Shown piece by piece: positions 1 through 7,641 of a DNA stretch of 31,433 nucleotides. Position numbers and translations under genes: made by a program. The DNA is taken from contig JBIOUF010000049.1 of assembly GCA_044866695.1 (NCBI GenBank), forward strand, positions 1-31,433, in the 5' to 3' direction. The first letter of the stretch is position 1. The number at the start of each line of letters is the position of its first letter. Source of the stretch: JBIOUF01 sp044866695 (lineage in GTDB: Bacteria > Actinomycetota > Actinomycetes > Propionibacteriales > Nocardioidaceae). Under the pieces are notes generated by a model. The model worked only from the letters and a program-made list of their open reading frames with translations. It ran no database searches and was not told the DNA's origin.

Positions 1-791
1 TCAACGCCATCCGCGACGACAAGGCCCCGATGTTCCAGCGGCGCTACCGCGACGTGGACGTGCTGCTGATCGACGACATCCAGTTCCTGGAGGGCAAGAT
101 CCAGACCCAGGAGGAGTTCTTCCACACGTTCAACACCCTGCACAACGCCAGCAAGCAGATCGTGATCACCTCCGACCGGGCTCCCAAACGCCTCGAGGCC
201 CTGGAGGACCGGCTGCGCAACCGCTTCGAGTGGGGGCTGATCACCGACGTCCAGCCGCCGGACCTGGAGACCCGGATCGCGATCCTGCGCAAGAAGGCCG
301 CGACGGAGCGGATGACCACCTCCCCGGAGGTGCTGGAGTTCATCGCCAGCAAAATCCAGACCAACATCCGCGAGCTCGAAGGAGCGCTGATCCGGGTCAC
401 CGCGTTCGCCAGCGTGAACCGCCAGCCCGTCGACGTCACCTTGGCCGAGATCGTGCTCAAGGACCTGATCCCCGAGGGCGGGGAGCCCGAGATCTCGGCC
501 AGCCTGATCATCGCCCAGACCGCGTCGTACTTCGGCATCTCCATCGACGAGATCTGCGGCCCCAACCGGTCCAGGGCGCTGGTCACCGCGCGGCAGATCG
601 CGATGTACCTGTGCCGGGAGCTCACCGAGCTGTCGCTGCCCAAGATCGGCCAGCAGTTCGGCGGCCGCGACCACACCACGGTCATGCACGCCGACAAGAA
701 GATCCGGGTCCAGATGGCCGAGCGGCGCAGCACCTTCACCCAGGTCACCGAGCTCACCAACCAGATCAAGCAGCAGGCTCGCCAGGCGTGA
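1..791 (+). CDS. dnaA: DnaA, chromosomal replication initiator (3' part; 5' end outside window)
   Basis: The first complete codon in frame is at position 3 and the stop TGA is at 789-791, so the start and the Walker A region lie upstream of the window. What remains covers most of the AAA+ ATPase and the DNA-binding domain. Walker B (VDVLLIDDIQFLEG) is at about 54-95 and sensor 1 (VITSDRAP) at about 163-186. The arginine-finger region (LEDRLRNRFEWG) is at about 202-237, and sensor 2 (IRELEGALIRVTAFAS) at about 368-415. The C-terminal signature GRDHTTVMHADKKI, at about 663-705, is the helix-turn-helix that reads DnaA boxes. DnaA binds origin boxes and melts the origin for replication. The next gene is dnaN after a spacer with DnaA-box-like sites, the usual actinomycete arrangement. 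Identification is secure; only the 5' end is missing. Confidence 0.98.
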   Translation, partial: NAIRDDKAPMFQRRYRDVDVLLIDDIQFLEGKIQTQEEFFHTFNTLHNASKQIVITSDRAPKRLEALEDRLRNRFEWGLITDVQPPDLETRIAILRKKAATERMTTSPEVLEFIASKIQTNIRELEGALIRVTAFASVNRQPVDVTLAEIVLKDLIPEGGEPEISASLIIAQTASYFGISIDEICGPNRSRALVTARQIAMYLCRELTELSLPKIGQQFGGRDHTTVMHADKKIRVQMAERRSTFTQVTELTNQIKQQARQA

Positions 792-1212
792 CCCGCGTCG
801 CCGGTCCCGGCCCTGGGGACGACGCTGTGCACGCAGCGCGCCCGACCGGGGCGAGGGCTGTGGACCGGCAGGGGGACGCCGGGCAGCAGGCACCGTCCCC
901 CCACAGCGCGGCCCGGGCCGCCCGCGTGCCGTCCACAGGGCCCCGCACCGGCCACCAGCCCGTTGACCTGCGGCGACACCGCTGGTCCACACGATCCACA
1001 GCTGCTACGACGGTGACGAGAACCCTTCGACTCCCCTCCACCCGCAACCTCTGCCCGGCCCGGCCGCTGTGGACACGGGGCCACCGGACGCCCGGACCTG
1101 CCGGAGCGGAGGCGTCCGTGACAGGATGCTCACCCGCCCACTGTTCCCCCGACCCTCGTCGAGACCTCGTCGCGGACGGCTCCGCGACCGCCCAGCCAGG
1201 AGGCGACCACAC
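792..1212. other. oriC: Probable replication origin (oriC) in the dnaA-dnaN spacer
   Basis: This 421-base non-coding spacer holds five 9-mers ending in the DnaA-box core TCCACA. They are CGGTCCACA on the minus strand (859-867), CCGTCCACA on plus (929-937), TGGTCCACA on plus (983-991), CGATCCACA on plus (992-1000) and GTGTCCACA on minus (1068-1076). The high-GC consensus is TTGTCCACA, so each has a matching core and variable first bases. In Streptomyces and Mycobacterium the origin lies between dnaA and dnaN, which supports the call. No strongly AT-rich unwinding element is obvious by eye. Further origin elements could lie upstream of dnaA, outside the window. Confidence 0.72.
983..1000 (+). 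promoter_or_regulatory. Tandem abutting DnaA-box-like sites
   Basis: TGGTCCACA and CGATCCACA follow each other head to tail with no gap. This is the densest box pair in the spacer. Abutting same-strand boxes suit cooperative DnaA loading, which is inference here. Confidence 0.55.
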
Positions 1213-2358
1213 GTGAAGTTCCGGGTCGAACGCGACGTCCTGGCCGACGCCGTGGCGTGGGCCGCACGCGGCCTGCCGGTCCGGCCCAGCGTGCCCGTGC
1301 TCGCCGGGCTGCTGGTCGAGACCGCCGGCGCCGACGGGCTGGTGCTGTCGACCTTCGACTACGAGACCTCCGCCCGCGCCACGGTCGGCGCCGTCGTGGA
1401 GGACGAGGGTCGCGCGCTGGTGTCGGGACGGCTGCTCGCCGACATCTGCCGCAGCCTCCCGCCCCGACCGGTGGAGGTCTCGATCGCCGGCGCGATGATC
1501 ACAGTGACCTGCGGCGCCGCGCGGTTCAGCCTGCAGACGATGCCGACCGACGAGTACCCGACGCTCCCCGACATGCCGGCCGCGACCGGCACGGTGCGCA
1601 GCGACCTCTTCGCCGCGGCGGTCGCCCAGGCGGTCACCGCCGCGGGGCGCGACGACATGCTGCCGGTGCTGACCGGCGTCCGGATCGAGATCGAGGGCAG
1701 CAACATCGCCCTGCTGGCCACCGACCGGTTCCGGCTGTCCCTGCGTGAGCTCACCTGGGACCCCGGCACCACCGACGCCCACGCGGCGGCGCTGGTCCCG
1801 GCACGGGTGCTCGCCGACACGGCCCGGTCGCTCACCTCCGGCACCGAGGTCACCATCGCGCTGGCCGGGTCGGGGGCCGGCGAGGGGATCATCGGCTTCG
1901 AGGGCCGGGTCGGCGACGGGATCCGCCGGACCACCACCCGGCTCCTGGACGGGGAGTTCCCCAAGGTGCGCAGCCTGTTCCCGACCGCTCACACCACGGT
2001 GGCCCGGGTCGACCGGGTGGCCCTGGTCGATGCGGTGAAGCGCGTCTCGCTGGTCGCCGAGCGCAACACCGCGGTCCAGGTCGCCTTCGCCGACGGGACC
2101 CTCACCCTGGACGCCGGGAGCGGCGACGAGGCGCTGGCCACCGAACAGCTGGAGGCCCAGGTCAAGGGCGAGGAGCTGACCACCGGCTTCAACCCGCAGT
2201 TCCTGCTCGACGGGCTCACCGCGCTGGCGCAGCCCGTCGTCGAGCTGGCGTTCACCCAGCCGACCAAGCCCGCCGTGATCAGCGGGGCGGCGGACCTGGA
2301 CGCGGAGCCGGACGACGACTTCCGGTACCTGCTGATGCCCCGGAGGCTGCTCGGCTGA
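1213..2358 (+). CDS. dnaN: DNA polymerase III beta subunit (sliding clamp)
   Basis: The 381-residue protein begins VKFRVERDVLADAVAW at a GTG start. The sequence AGGAGG lies 7 bases upstream, at about 1199-1204, and decides this start over the longer in-frame ORF that opens at 1069. The length and the internal threefold pattern fit the beta clamp, with an N-terminal clamp domain, a middle domain around the MLPVLTGVRIEI stretch and a C-terminal domain ending FRYLLMPRRLLG. The clamp dimer encircles DNA and tethers DNA polymerase III and repair partners. The gene sits between the origin-like spacer and gnd, as in other actinomycetes. Nothing looks broken. Confidence 0.97.
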   Translation: MKFRVERDVLADAVAWAARGLPVRPSVPVLAGLLVETAGADGLVLSTFDYETSARATVGAVVEDEGRALVSGRLLADICRSLPPRPVEVSIAGAMITVTCGAARFSLQTMPTDEYPTLPDMPAATGTVRSDLFAAAVAQAVTAAGRDDMLPVLTGVRIEIEGSNIALLATDRFRLSLRELTWDPGTTDAHAAALVPARVLADTARSLTSGTEVTIALAGSGAGEGIIGFEGRVGDGIRRTTTRLLDGEFPKVRSLFPTAHTTVARVDRVALVDAVKRVSLVAERNTAVQVAFADGTLTLDAGSGDEALATEQLEAQVKGEELTTGFNPQFLLDGLTALAQPVVELAFTQPTKPAVISGAADLDAEPDDDFRYLLMPRRLLG

Positions 2359-2415
2359 CCCCCGGCGCAAGACCTGGCGGACCGGACCCGACCACTCTCG
2401 AGAGGAGAACCCCGC

Positions 2416-3381
2416 GTGGAGATCGGCCTGGTGGGACTGGGGAAGATGGGTGGCAACATGCGCGAGCGGCTGCGCCGCGCCGGCCACACCGTCGTCGGGT
2501 TCGACCGCAACCCCGACGTACGCGACGCGGACAGCCTGAAGGCCATGGTCGACGCGCTGCCCAGCCCCGCGGTGGTCTGGGTCATGGTGCCCGCCGGTGA
2601 GCCCACCCGCGCGACGGTCCGTGAGCTGGCCGACCTCCTGGCGGAGGGGGACGTCGTCATCGACGGAGGCAACTCCCGGTGGACCGACGACCTGCGCAAC
2701 GCCGAGCTGCTGGGGGAGCGCGGCATCGGCTTCCTGGACTGCGGGGTGTCCGGCGGCGTGTGGGGCCTCGAGAACGGCTACGCGTTGATGGCCGGCGGCG
2801 ACCGCGCACACGTCGAGACCGTCCAGCCGATCTTCGACGCGCTGAAGCCGGAGGGGGAGTTCGGCTGGGTGCACGCCGGCGGCGTCGGCGCCGGCCACTT
2901 CTCCAAGATGGTCCACAACGGCATCGAGTACGCCATCATGCAGGCCTACGCCGAGGGCTGGGAACTGCTGCGCGCGGTCGACTCGGTCGACAACGTCACC
3001 GAGGTGTTCCGGTCCTGGCGCGAGGGCACGGTGATCCGGTCCTGGCTGCTGGACCTGCTGGTCGCCGCCCTGGACGAGGACGACGAGCTGGCGAAGATCC
3101 GCGGGTACGCCGAGGACTCCGGCGAGGGCCGGTGGACCGTCGAGGCCGCGATCGAGCACGCCGTCCCGATGAACATCATCGCGGGGTCGCTGTTCGCCCG
3201 GTTCGCCTCCCGGCAGGACGACAGCCCGGCGATGAAGGCGATCGCCGCGATGCGCAACCAGTTCGGCGGGCACGCCGTCCGCACCCCCGCCCCGCCGACC
3301 ACGGCCGACACCTCGGGCACTCCGCCCACCACCGCGGACACCGGCCGGCCGGCCGCCGAGAACACCCACGGCGAGTCCTAG
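2416..3381 (+). CDS. gnd: 6-phosphogluconate dehydrogenase, decarboxylating, short form
   Basis: This 321-residue enzyme oxidises and decarboxylates 6-phosphogluconate to ribulose 5-phosphate in the pentose phosphate pathway. The GTG start follows a GAGAGGAG ribosome site. A Rossmann fold opens with GLVGLGKMGGNM (residues 4-15). DGGNSRWTDD (83-92), SGGVWGLENGY (112-122) and HFSKMVHNGIEY (161-172, with Lys164 and Asn168) are the substrate and catalytic motifs. The length of about 300 residues matches the short class rather than the 470-residue class. Asp30 at the end of the second strand suggests NAD rather than NADP preference, which is inference. The last 35 residues form a Pro/Thr-rich tail with an approximate repeat (PPTTADTSGT, PPTTADTGRP) unlike the catalytic core. 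The position between dnaN and recF is typical of this lineage. Confidence 0.95.
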   Translation: MEIGLVGLGKMGGNMRERLRRAGHTVVGFDRNPDVRDADSLKAMVDALPSPAVVWVMVPAGEPTRATVRELADLLAEGDVVIDGGNSRWTDDLRNAELLGERGIGFLDCGVSGGVWGLENGYALMAGGDRAHVETVQPIFDALKPEGEFGWVHAGGVGAGHFSKMVHNGIEYAIMQAYAEGWELLRAVDSVDNVTEVFRSWREGTVIRSWLLDLLVAALDEDDELAKIRGYAEDSGEGRWTVEAAIEHAVPMNIIAGSLFARFASRQDDSPAMKAIAAMRNQFGGHAVRTPAPPTTADTSGTPPTTADTGRPAAENTHGES

Positions 3382-3398
3382 CCCGAGGTGGGTCCTCC

Positions 3399-4535
3399 GT
3401 GCACGTCGCGCACCTGAGCCTGCACGACTTCCGGTCCTACGAGGCTCTCGAGCTGTCCTGGACCTCGGGGGTCGTGGTGCTGCTCGGGCGCAACGGCATG
3501 GGGAAGACCAACATCGTCGAGGCGGTCGACTACCTGGCCCGGCTGGGCAGCCACCGGGTGGCCGGCGACGCCGCCCTGGTCCGCCAGGGCGCCGCGCGGG
3601 CGGTGGTCCGCGCGGCCGTCGTCCGCGGAGACCGGCAGGCGCTGGTCGAGGTGGAGATCAACCCGGGCGCGGCCAACCGGGCCCGGCTGAACCGCTCCGC
3701 GGTGCCCCGCACGCGCGACGTGCTGGGGGTGGTCCGCACCGTGCTGTTCGCCCCGGACGACCTGTCGCTGGTCAAGGGCGACCCCAGCGAGCGGCGCCGG
3801 TTCCTCGACGACCTGCTGGTGCAGCGCACTCCCCGGCTGGCCGGCGTCCGCGGCGACTACGACCGGGCCCTGCGCCAGCGCAACGCCCTGCTCCGCTCGG
3901 CCCGGCAGAACCGCGCCAGGCACCGCCACGACGACCACGTGGCCAGCACCCTGGACGTCTGGGACCACCAGCTCGCCCGGGCCGGCGCCGAGCTGGTGGC
4001 CGCCCGCGCGGCACTGGTCGCCGAGCTGGGGCCCTACGTCGCGCTCGCCTACGCGGCGGTCGCGAAGGACGCCGACCCGGACCAGGCGGCCATGCGGTAC
4101 CAGCCGTCGTTCCCCCTGCCGGACCCGGCCGACCCCGAAGCCGGCGTACTCACCGCGCTGCTCGCCGAGCTGCAGCGGCGCCGTGGCGAGGAGCTGGACC
4201 GCGGGGTCACCCTGGTCGGCCCGCATCGCGACGAGCTGGCGCTGTCGCTGGGCACGCTGCCGGTGCGCGGGTACGCCTCGCACGGGGAGTCCTGGTCGTT
4301 CGCGCTCGCGCTGCGGCTGGCGTCCTACGACCTGCTGCGGGCCGATGGCGACGACCCGGTGCTGGTTCTCGACGACGTGTTCGCCGAGCTGGACACCGGA
4401 CGGCGGGACCGGCTGGCCGACCTGGTCGGCGACGCCGAGCAGCTGCTGGTCACCGCGGCGGTGCCCGCCGACGTCCCGGAGACGCTGCGCGGCTCCCGGT
4501 ACCTGGTCGCGGACGGAAGGGTGAGCGCCGCGTGA
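3399..4535 (+). CDS. recF: RecF, recombination and gap-repair protein
   Basis: The 378-residue protein starts at a GTG with the sequence VHVAHLSLHDFRSYEALELS, the standard RecF opening. GAGGTGGG lies just upstream, 17 bases after the gnd stop. The Walker A motif GRNGMGKT is at residues 30-37. The VGPHRDEL stretch is at about 273-280, and the Walker B/signature region LVLDDVFAELDTGRRDRL is near 320-337. RecF is an SMC-like ATPase that, with RecO and RecR, loads RecA at single-strand gaps. The gene overlaps dciA by four bases (GTGA), which implies translational coupling. A longer in-frame ORF begins inside gnd but is a shadow. Confidence 0.96.
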   Translation: MHVAHLSLHDFRSYEALELSWTSGVVVLLGRNGMGKTNIVEAVDYLARLGSHRVAGDAALVRQGAARAVVRAAVVRGDRQALVEVEINPGAANRARLNRSAVPRTRDVLGVVRTVLFAPDDLSLVKGDPSERRRFLDDLLVQRTPRLAGVRGDYDRALRQRNALLRSARQNRARHRHDDHVASTLDVWDHQLARAGAELVAARAALVAELGPYVALAYAAVAKDADPDQAAMRYQPSFPLPDPADPEAGVLTALLAELQRRRGEELDRGVTLVGPHRDELALSLGTLPVRGYASHGESWSFALALRLASYDLLRADGDDPVLVLDDVFAELDTGRRDRLADLVGDAEQLLVTAAVPADVPETLRGSRYLVADGRVSAA

Positions 4536-5113
4536 CCGACGACAGGCCACCGGGCCCGGCCGGCGACCGGGACGGCGCGCCCGAGCCTGAGGGCGCCGTT
4601 CCCGACCCTCATGACGACGAGGGACTCGACCTGGCCCGTAGCGTGGCCCGGTCGCTGGCCAGCGGCCCGCGGAAGGGTCCGCGGCGGCGCGCTCCGGCCC
4701 GGCGGCCCACGCCGGGTCCGGCCAGCGGCGCCCATCCCGACGACCGGGACCCGCAGCCGTTGGACGCCACCATCGAGCGGCTGGTCTCCGAGCAGGGCTG
4801 GTCGACCGACGTGCGCGTGCACGGGGTGTTCACCCGCTGGGACGCGCTGGTCGGTCGCGAGGTCGCCCAGCACGTGCGCCCGGAGTCGTTCGAGCAGCGC
4901 GCCGGCGGCGGCAGGCTCGTGGTGTCCACCGACTCCACGGCGTGGGCCACCCAGATGCGGCTGCTGGCCACCACGGTGCTGAGACGGCTCAACGCCGAGC
5001 TCGGCGACCAGACGGTGGCCGTGATCGACGTCCGGGGGCCGCACGCGCCCTCGTGGAAGCGCGGCCGCCGCTCGGTGCGCGACGGCCGCGGCCCACGCGA
5101 CACCTACGGCTGA
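4532..5113 (+). CDS. dciA: DciA-type DUF721 protein, replicative helicase loader/operator
   Basis: This 193-residue protein starts with GTG inside the recF stop. The first 75 residues are low in complexity, acidic then Arg/Pro-rich, and probably disordered. The conserved DUF721 region follows, from about residue 80 to 170. It carries VHGVFTRWDALVGREVAQHV, then RLVVSTDSTAWATQMRLL and LNAELGDQTVAVIDVRGP. DciA proteins act on the DnaB helicase in bacteria that lack DnaC, and the gene between recF and gyrB is its usual place in actinomycetes. The tail is basic (SWKRGRRSVRDGRG). The family assignment is firm; the helicase role is family knowledge rather than something visible in the sequence. Confidence 0.9.
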   Translation: MTDDRPPGPAGDRDGAPEPEGAVPDPHDDEGLDLARSVARSLASGPRKGPRRRAPARRPTPGPASGAHPDDRDPQPLDATIERLVSEQGWSTDVRVHGVFTRWDALVGREVAQHVRPESFEQRAGGGRLVVSTDSTAWATQMRLLATTVLRRLNAELGDQTVAVIDVRGPHAPSWKRGRRSVRDGRGPRDTYG

Positions 5114-5299
5114 GTCCGGGTCCACGCCGAGCCGAACGAGCCGGCCCGGGAAGGCTGCGGCGGGTTGCCGCCCGGTAGGGGGATTCGTCGAGGCGCCGCC
5201 GAACCGCGCAGGGCCCCTCCCAAGGCGCGAGAGGGCCCGTTCCGGCGCGGGGTCGTCCACTCCGGCGGCCGGGAAGCCGTCGTTCCCGGCCGTGCGCGG

Positions 5300-5305
5300 T
5301 AGACT
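5300..5305 (+). promoter_or_regulatory. Possible -10 element for gyrB
   Basis: TAGACT fits the actinomycete -10 pattern TANNNT and lies 91 bases before the gyrB start. No convincing -35 hexamer is seen 17-18 bases upstream. The 283-base spacer 5114-5396 is otherwise GC-rich and shows no gene. Its length suggests that gyrB has its own promoter. Confidence 0.4.
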
Positions 5306-5396
5306 GGCCACCGGGTCGTCCCCCACCTTTGCGCGTCGCTCGCGCGCGCCCCAGGGGCGGCCTTCGTCATGTTCCCGTCCTGAGCCGAGGTACTTC

Positions 5397-7565
5397 GTGG
5401 CCGACGACCGCAGCGCCGACCAGCCCGGCCTCGCCCCCTCCGGGGAGCTGCCCGAGATCCTCCCCGGCAGCTCCCCCGCGACCTCCTCCGAGGCCTACGA
5501 CCAGCCCTCCGCAGGGCCCTCCGCAGGGCACTCCGCCGGGGCCTACGACGCCTCCGCGATCCAGGTGCTCGAGGGCCTCGAGGCGGTCCGCAAGCGGCCC
5601 GGGATGTACATCGGCACCACCGGCGAGCGCGGCCTGCACCACCTGGTCTGGGAGGTCGTCGACAACTCCGTCGACGAGGCGCTGGCCGGCTACTGCGACC
5701 GCATCGTGGTCACGCTGCTCGAGGACGGCGGGGTCGAGGTGGTCGACAACGGCCGGGGCATCCCCGTCGACGTACACCCGGTCGAGCAGATCCCCGCGGT
5801 CACGGTCGTGCTCACCGTGCTGCACGCCGGCGGCAAGTTCGGCGGCGCCGGCTACAAGGTGTCCGGCGGGCTGCACGGCGTGGGGGTCTCGGTGGTCAAC
5901 GCGCTGAGCCAGCGCCTCGAGGTCGAGGTCCGGCGCGACGGCTACCGGTGGACCCAGGCCTTCTCCTACGGCGTACCGACCGGCGAGCTGGTCCGCCACG
6001 AGCCGACCGACGAGACCGGGACGACCACCCGGTTCTGGGCCAGCGAGGAGATCTTCGAGACCACCAGGTACAGCTTCGAGACCATCGCCAACCGGTTCCG
6101 CGAGATGGCCTTCCTCAACAAGGGCCTGCAGATCGTGGTGCGCGACAGGCGGCCTCAGGTCGAGGAGATCGTCGCCGCGGTCGAGGACGCGATGGTGGAC
6201 CCAGACATCGGCCGCGACCGGTCCGACGACGCGCACGCCGGCGAGGGAGGGGCGCTGGAAAGGTCGTTCCGGTACGACCGCGGCCTGGTCGACTACGTCG
6301 AGCACCTCAACCGGCGCCGCGACCCGGCCCATCCCAGCATCATCAGCTTCGAGGCCCAGCAGGAGAACGGCGAGGGCTCCGGGATGAGCCTGGAGCTGGC
6401 GATGCAGTGGAACACCAGCTTCGTCGAGTCGGTGCACACCTTCGCCAACACGATCAACACCCACGAGGGCGGCACCCACGAGGAGGGCTTCCGGGCCGCG
6501 CTGACCACTCTGGTGAACAGCGCCGGCGAGGACTGGGGGCTGATCAAGAAGCGGGAGGACCGGGTCTCCGGCGACGACATCCGCGAAGGCCTCACCGCGA
6601 TCATCTCGGTCAAGCTGGCGGAGCCGCAGTTCGAGGGACAGACCAAGACCAAGCTCGGCAACACCGAGGCCAAGGGGTTCGTGCAACGGGTGGTCAACGA
6701 CCACCTCGGCGCGTGGCTGGAGCAGAACCCCGCCGAGGGCAAGGACATCGTCCGCAAGGCGATGGCCGCCGCCCAGGCCCGGCTCGCCGCGCGCAAGGCC
6801 CGGGACCTGGCCCGGTCCCGCAAGGGGCTGCTCGGCGGCGGCGGCCTGCCCGGGAAGCTGGCCGACTGCCAGTCGACCGTCCCCGAGGAGTGCGAGATCT
6901 TCGTCGTGGAGGGTGACTCGGCCGGCGGCTCGGCGAAGGGCGGCCGGAACCCGCGGATCCAGGCGATCCTGCCGATCCGCGGGAAGATCCTCAACGTGGA
7001 GAAGGCCCGCATCGACAAGGTGCTGGCCAACAACGAGGTGCAGGCGATCATCTCGGCCTTGGGCACGGGCATCCACGAGGAGTTCGACATCGACAAGCTC
7101 CGCTACCACAAGATCGTGATGATGGCCGACGCCGACGTCGACGGGCACCATATCCGGACCCTGCTGCTCACGTTGCTGTTCCGGTTCATGAAGCCGCTCA
7201 TCGAGCACGGCTACGTCTACCTGGCCCAGCCGCCGCTGTACCGGCTGCGTTGGAACAAGCCCCACGAGCACGAGTTCGTCTACTCCGACGCCGAGCGCGA
7301 CGCGCTGAGGGACGCCGGGCTCGCCGCCGGCAAGAAGCTGCCGAAGGAGAACGCGATCCAGCGCTACAAGGGCCTGGGCGAGATGAACGCCGACGAGCTG
7401 TGGGACACCACGATGGACCCCGACAACCGGCTGCTTCTCCAGGTGACCCTGGAGGACGCCCTGCAGGCCGACGAGATGTTCTCGGTGCTGATGGGCGAGG
7501 ACGTGGAGCAGCGCCGCTCGTTCATCCAGCGCAACGCCAAGGACGTCCGCTTCCTCGACATCTAG
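5397..7565 (+). CDS. gyrB: DNA gyrase subunit B
   Basis: GyrB supplies the ATPase and TOPRIM half of the A2B2 gyrase that introduces negative supercoils. The 722-residue protein starts at a GTG preceded by GAGG at 5387-5390. The N-terminal 50 residues are variable and include a small PSAG/HSAG repeat. The GHKL ATPase follows, with WEVVDNSVDEAL (Glu86 as likely general base, Asn90), DNGRGIPVD and GGLHGVGVSVVNALS. The TOPRIM domain has EGDSAGGSAKGG near residue 505 and the metal-binding DADVDGHH near 578. The C-terminal GyrA-contact region runs through RYKGLGEMNADELWDTTM to KDVRFLDI. The gene is complete and lies 76 bases before gyrA. Confidence 0.98.
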   Translation: MADDRSADQPGLAPSGELPEILPGSSPATSSEAYDQPSAGPSAGHSAGAYDASAIQVLEGLEAVRKRPGMYIGTTGERGLHHLVWEVVDNSVDEALAGYCDRIVVTLLEDGGVEVVDNGRGIPVDVHPVEQIPAVTVVLTVLHAGGKFGGAGYKVSGGLHGVGVSVVNALSQRLEVEVRRDGYRWTQAFSYGVPTGELVRHEPTDETGTTTRFWASEEIFETTRYSFETIANRFREMAFLNKGLQIVVRDRRPQVEEIVAAVEDAMVDPDIGRDRSDDAHAGEGGALERSFRYDRGLVDYVEHLNRRRDPAHPSIISFEAQQENGEGSGMSLELAMQWNTSFVESVHTFANTINTHEGGTHEEGFRAALTTLVNSAGEDWGLIKKREDRVSGDDIREGLTAIISVKLAEPQFEGQTKTKLGNTEAKGFVQRVVNDHLGAWLEQNPAEGKDIVRKAMAAAQARLAARKARDLARSRKGLLGGGGLPGKLADCQSTVPEECEIFVVEGDSAGGSAKGGRNPRIQAILPIRGKILNVEKARIDKVLANNEVQAIISALGTGIHEEFDIDKLRYHKIVMMADADVDGHHIRTLLLTLLFRFMKPLIEHGYVYLAQPPLYRLRWNKPHEHEFVYSDAERDALRDAGLAAGKKLPKENAIQRYKGLGEMNADELWDTTMDPDNRLLLQVTLEDALQADEMFSVLMGEDVEQRRSFIQRNAKDVRFLDI

Positions 7566-7578
7566 CTTCCGCGCCGGT

Positions 7579-7611
7579 GGTCGAGGTGCGAGCGGAGCGA
7601 GCCTCGAAACC
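7579..7611. repeat. Imperfect palindromic repeat in the gyrB-gyrA spacer
   Basis: The element opens GGTCGAGGTGCGAGC and closes GCGAGCCTCGAAACC. The outer arms pair as GGT/ACC and CGAGG/CCTCG around a two-base AA bulge and can form a short hairpin. It lies entirely between the gyrB stop and the gyrA start. A related, rearranged version is at 11044-11140. The shape resembles REP-type intergenic repeats. Because gyrB and gyrA are usually co-transcribed, a hairpin here could tune the subunit ratio; that is inference. Confidence 0.65.
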
Positions 7612-7641
7612 GGGCGCGGACCGACGCGAAGGTGGCACCAC

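Noticed and set aside
1069..1212. N-terminal extension of DnaN from an upstream ATG
   Set aside because: The added residues are Arg/Pro-rich, absent from the family, and would run through a DnaA-box-like site. GTG 1213 has a strong ribosome site.
766..3369. An 867-codon minus-strand ORF opposite dnaN and gnd
   Set aside because: It is a GC-rich antisense shadow with no domain and lies fully opposite two certain genes.
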